The notes under the pieces: model-generated | What the model was told of the DNA's origin: nothing | Seen by the model: only the letters and a program-made list of their open reading frames with translations | The model's database searches: none | Source of the DNA: Bacteroidia bacterium | GTDB taxonomy: Bacteria > Bacteroidota > Bacteroidia > CAIKAF01 | NCBI GenBank assembly: GCA_030427255.1 | Contig: JAUHWY010000004.1 | Location: 62,001 to 126,000 of the forward strand | Length of the DNA: 64,000 nucleotides | Reading direction: 5' to 3' | Part shown: positions 61,097 to 64,000 of the stretch, piece after piece | How the letters are laid out: every line of letters begins with the position of its first letter | Position numbering within the stretch: position 1 is the stretch's first letter | Program-made: the position numbers and the translations under genes

Positions 61097-61962
61097 ATGA
61101 AACCAGCACTTGATGATAAAATACACCGACTTTTAAACGAGCGGCTAAAGGCATTAGAAGTGCATTTTGATGCCGACCTATTAACCTACTTCGGTCCATT
61201 CGAAGGGGGTGAGAACTTTTTCTTGAAAATTGTTGAAGACCTCGCAAATGATGAGACTAAGAAAGACAAGATTTATATAGTCCTAACCACCGGAGGCGGA
61301 AGTGCAAATGTAGTTGAGCGATTCGTAAACATTCTGCGCAAGCACTACGTTGAAGTGAATTTCATTGTGCCTACGCCTACAGTGCTGGCACTATCTTTTG
61401 TATGAGTGGCGATAGCATCCATATGGATTATTTCTCTGTCCTTGGGCCTATTGATCCACAAATCCAAAACCGAGAAGGAAAATTAGTTGCGGCTTTGGGA
61501 TACTTGGATAAAATAAACGAATTGTTAACAAAGGCGCAGAAAAACACCCTGACGCAAGCAGAGTTTATTATTCTCAAGGATTTTGACCTAGCAGAATTAC
61601 GTGGATATGAGCAAGCGAAGGACTTGACAATTGCACTCCTAGAGAAGTGGCTCGTTAAGTACAAGTTCAAGAATTGGAGTACACATAGAACCAACCCCGA
61701 CTTATTAAATACCGAAGTAACGGAAGACCAAAAAATCGCTAGAGCCAAAGAAATTGCTGGACATCTTAGCGACAACAATAAATGGAAATCTCATGGAAGA
61801 CCAATAGATATACATGCCCTAAAGGAGTTAAGGTTGGAAATTGACGATTATAGCAACAATCCTGAAAGGCGCACGCTGATTAGGGACTACTACGAATTAG
61901 TCGCAGACTATGTGCAGAGCAAAGGTTTTCGTATTTTCGTCCACACACGCAAATTCATCTGA
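61097..61962 (+). pseudogene. SDH-family ClpP-fold serine protease, frameshifted
   Basis: Two frames together encode one protein of about 288 residues. The first (from ATG 61097) has IVLTTGGGSANVVERFVNIL and stops early at 61403-61405. The second, in the +2 frame from about 61375, continues YAYSAGTIFCMSGDSIHMDYFSVLGP then IDPQ without loss. That is the family order (GGG oxyanion loop, SAG nucleophile, LGPIDPQ) of SppA/ClpP-fold 'serine dehydrogenase proteinases' (PF01972). One base appears missing near 61370-61375. No signal peptide. The gene is AT-richer than its neighbors. It could be dead, a sequencing error, or a programmed shift. A small gene follows 1 nt later. Confidence 0.8.
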
Positions 61963-61963
61963 C

Positions 61964-62167
61964 ATGGAATCCATCGAAAAGCAGTTCCTGGAAAGCGTTG
62001 AGTCCTTAAAAAAAAAGTTTGCAGGAAACGACCAAGTCAAAGCGTTTGAAAAAACCAATGAACAGTTTAAAGAGTTAGTAGAAAAAGGCATAGTTAAAAA
62101 GCGTGGTCATAATCTTCTTTCTCCGGCAGACGCTCATGTGAAAAATAAGGTCTTGTTCAATGTATAA
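61964..62167 (+). CDS. small helical charged protein next to the protease
   Basis: 67 residues, starting 1 nt after the protease stop. It is rich in Lys and Glu and predicted from sequence to be mostly helical (FLESVESLKKKFAGNDQVKAFEKTNEQFKEL split in two helices), ending in LLSPADAHVKNKVLFNV. No family recognized. The tight coupling suggests that it works with the protease, for example as substrate, adaptor or inhibitor; this is inference. Confidence 0.7.
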   Translation: MESIEKQFLESVESLKKKFAGNDQVKAFEKTNEQFKELVEKGIVKKRGHNLLSPADAHVKNKVLFNV

Positions 62168-62291
62168 TGATGTTACGCATACCTACCCCCTAAGCCTCCT
62201 CCCCCCGCAAAACCTAAAATAAAACCGCTGTTCCGCCCATCGGCAGCCTACCGGGCAAAATCCCCTCCATAACAACAACCCTCCAACACCC

Positions 62292-62822
62292 TCAACCCGC
62301 TTCCTCCGAAAAAGGATACACCGACTTACCCATCCGCCAAAGCGTAAGTATGGGCATCACAATCCAAGCCAGATTGGCCGCCACCACATTCCACAGATGC
62401 GGACTTGCATACGGCCCAAAAACCTCCTCATACATAATTATGGTAACGTTGGTGAGCATTACCGAAGCCCACACAATGGCACCCAGGCGAATCCAGTTGC
62501 GGCCTTTCCAAAAAGCGTAAATGGCAAAACCATAAAAGGGCCAAAAGAAAAACATATCGATCCAAATGGTGGCCTGCCACCAAGGCGGACGGGCAATGAG
62601 CGCCGGGTCAAACGTAAAGCCATACCAATGCACCAAATCAATGAGCGCCGCAGGCGGCCATGCCGGATAGCCGTTTTCTTCCATGCGTGTAGGGTCCGAA
62701 ACCGTAAGTTGTTCCATGTCAACTATGGGACAAATGAACAAAAAGTTTAGGGCAAAAAAGGCGATGAACAACCTGTCCCAGGGGCGGTTTTTCAGAGGTA
62801 TGGAAAGTGAATGTTGGGCCAT
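62292..62822 (-). CDS. EXPERA-domain-like (TMEM97/EBP-type) membrane protein
   Basis: 176 residues with four membrane segments. ARPPWWQATIWIDMFFFWPFY, AIYAFWKGRNWIRLGAIVW and TIIMYEE match the pattern of EXPERA proteins (PF05241: sterol isomerase EBP, TMEM97/sigma-2 receptor), where PxWxxxxxWxE...PF, YAFxKGxxWIR and a late acidic residue recur. In eukaryotes these bind sterols; a bacterial role is unknown. Short intergenic regions on both sides show no gene. Confidence 0.7.
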   Translation of the reverse strand: MAQHSLSIPLKNRPWDRLFIAFFALNFLFICPIVDMEQLTVSDPTRMEENGYPAWPPAALIDLVHWYGFTFDPALIARPPWWQATIWIDMFFFWPFYGFAIYAFWKGRNWIRLGAIVWASVMLTNVTIIMYEEVFGPYASPHLWNVVAANLAWIVMPILTLWRMGKSVYPFSEEAG

Positions 62823-62963
62823 ACGGTTTGAGGTTTTTTGGGTAGAGGGCGTGTAATTCGAGTAAATTTATTTGATATACAATAGTTTGAGAACTTTGAA
62901 AGAGGTAAATTGTTACCTAAAAGGTTGCAGCAAATGCAAGGTAAGCAATTATACATCTAAGCT

Positions 62964-64000
62964 ATGGCGGTTCGTTTCTTTTTTTTAGGGGTTTTAGTTT
63001 TGTTTACAGGAACTTTAGCGGCCCAATCTCCTCAAGTACAAACCTTAAATCCAAGTCAGGACAATAGTTTGTTCGAAGACCCCAATGGAGCGCTATCCAA
63101 TGGTCAGGGCATCTATTTGTTTTCCGGAAAAACCAACCAACCCCTTTTACGAAGGGCCATGCTAAAATTTGATATTGCAGGAAACATTCCTTCCAACGCC
63201 ACCATTACCGGGGTGAGTTTGGAGTTGTTTATGGACCTTACTATTGCTGGAAACACCCCCATGAGTTTGCATGCCTTGAACAGCAGTTGGGGAGAAGGGG
63301 CTTCAGATGCTCCCGGCCAGGAAGGAACCGGCACCGCTGCTGCCTCCGGAGACGTAACCTGGTTGCATCGGTTTTTCCCCGGAAGCAACTGGTCGAATCC
63401 CGGTGGCGATTTTCAATCGAGTGCAGATGCCACCGCCAATGTGGCAAGCGTAGGGACCTATACCTGGTCTTCTCCCGCCCTGCTGAGTCGGGTACAGTCT
63501 TGGTTTTCTAATCCATCCCTCAACCATGGGTGGATTTTAATCGGAGATGAAACCACCAATCCCACCGCCAAGCGGTTCTACAGCCGCGAAAACCCCAACA
63601 TGAGCGGTCGCCCCAAACTCATTGTTACCTATACGGTACCTTGCATTGCCCCCGGAATTCCAACCGTGAATTTCAACAGCTCCCCCATTTGTTCAGGAGA
63701 TTCCCTTTCGATGCAGGTGAATGGTGCTTTAAACAGCGCAGGGCATTGGGCCTTATACAGCTCAAGTTGTGGGGGACTTTTAGTCGATACCAACCACCAA
63801 GGCAGCTTTGTGGTAGCTCCTAATCAAACCACTACCTATTTTGTTCTAGGAGAGGGTGGTTGCGTAAGCCCGGGAAGTTGTGCAAATTTCACCGTTCAAG
63901 TAAACCCCACCGATGACCCTACCTTTGCCTTTTCTTCTAATGCTTTTTGCAGCAACGATGCGGATCCCATACCTCAAATTTCAGGTACTTTAGGAGGAAG
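62964..64000 (+). CDS. secreted DNRLRE/Ig-like surface protein, 5' part
   Basis: Open to the right edge: 345 codons are present and no stop occurs. Signal peptide MAVRFFFLGVLVLFTGTLAAQ. Residues about 25-210 form a DNRLRE-type domain: NPSQDNSLFEDPNG, RRAMLKFDIAGNIPSNATITGVSLELF and AKRFYSRENPNMSGRPKLIVTYT in order. Then Bacteroidota Ig/PKD-like modules start (SPICSGDSLSMQVNGALN; FAFSSNAFCSNDADPIP). A T9SS sorting domain would be expected at the missing C-terminus. Probably a large surface adhesin or matrix protein. It lies 141 bp from the divergent EXPERA-like gene start. Confidence 0.88.
   Translation, partial: MAVRFFFLGVLVLFTGTLAAQSPQVQTLNPSQDNSLFEDPNGALSNGQGIYLFSGKTNQPLLRRAMLKFDIAGNIPSNATITGVSLELFMDLTIAGNTPMSLHALNSSWGEGASDAPGQEGTGTAAASGDVTWLHRFFPGSNWSNPGGDFQSSADATANVASVGTYTWSSPALLSRVQSWFSNPSLNHGWILIGDETTNPTAKRFYSRENPNMSGRPKLIVTYTVPCIAPGIPTVNFNSSPICSGDSLSMQVNGALNSAGHWALYSSSCGGLLVDTNHQGSFVVAPNQTTTYFVLGEGGCVSPGSCANFTVQVNPTDDPTFAFSSNAFCSNDADPIPQISGTLGG

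Overview
The window is chromosomal DNA of a Bacteroidota bacterium, most likely in or near the Flavobacteriales. Evidence: type IX secretion and gliding genes in the order porV-porU, then a PorP/SprF-like gene, then gldJ; a PKD/Ig-like secreted protein and proteins with T9SS-type C-terminal sorting domains; TAnnTTTG-type minus-7 boxes; and a mevalonate-pathway pair (diphosphomevalonate decarboxylase and a mevalonate-kinase-like protein), typical of Flavobacteriia. No rRNA, tRNA, prophage, complete insertion sequence or CRISPR array was seen.

Layout: 0-7 kb, T9SS/gliding genes. 7.5-9.7 kb, surE / small membrane protein / lpxB operon (minus). 9.9-14.7 kb, a YugP-type zinc peptidase, a GlcD-like FAD oxidase, a DUF4397 T9SS cargo protein and a small lipocalin-like protein. 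14.8-19.3 kb, a divergent photobiology-flavored cluster: phytoene-desaturase-like oxidoreductase facing SDR, flavin-reductase-like protein, cryptochrome/photolyase and a tiny DUF2256 protein. 19.3-25.4 kb, lipid genes (acyl-CoA ligase, accB, accC, PlsC-like acyltransferase) with a DUF2141 protein and a bile-acid-symporter-like carrier. 25.6-29.3 kb, a glycine-rich secreted protein and a GT39-like glycosyltransferase. 29.5-32.4 kb, dnaB and its usual Bacteroidota neighbor. 32.4-33.8 kb, a repeat-rich segment with a gene broken by a small palindromic element. 33.8-41.3 kb, a PAS histidine kinase and response regulator, an AT-rich polytopic membrane protein and a secreted protein. 41.7-49.2 kb, cysQ, two secreted amidohydrolase-family proteins and a DPP-IV-type peptidase. 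49.7-57.6 kb, a plus-strand run of two POT peptide transporters, DUF819, a biotinyl-carrier protein, mvaD and mevalonate kinase. 58.2-64 kb, uvrC, small proteins, a frameshifted ClpP-fold (SDH-type) protease with a small partner, an EXPERA-type membrane protein and the start of a large secreted DNRLRE/Ig-like protein that leaves the window.

The least explained material lies between genes. Several short element families recur: (i) GC-rich islands of about 140-170 bp folding into hairpins, three of which carry the same 18-nt loop core while their stems differ; (ii) a palindromic MITE-like element with GAGACC/GGTCTC ends, one copy of which splits a gene whose frame is restored when the element and one target copy are removed; (iii) 7-bp tandem arrays (GAATGRT) joined to an 18-nt hairpin, including four hairpins at exact 35-bp spacing; (iv) twin 11-mers held at exactly 55 bp in two distant loci; and (v) 83-86 bp palindromes with a CCCCGA/TCGGGG tip. 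A transposase fragment resembling the end of an IS200/RAYT-type Y1 transposase sits directly after one hairpin. I infer that some of these are non-autonomous elements moved as hairpins by a Y1 transposase encoded elsewhere; the sequence alone does not prove it.
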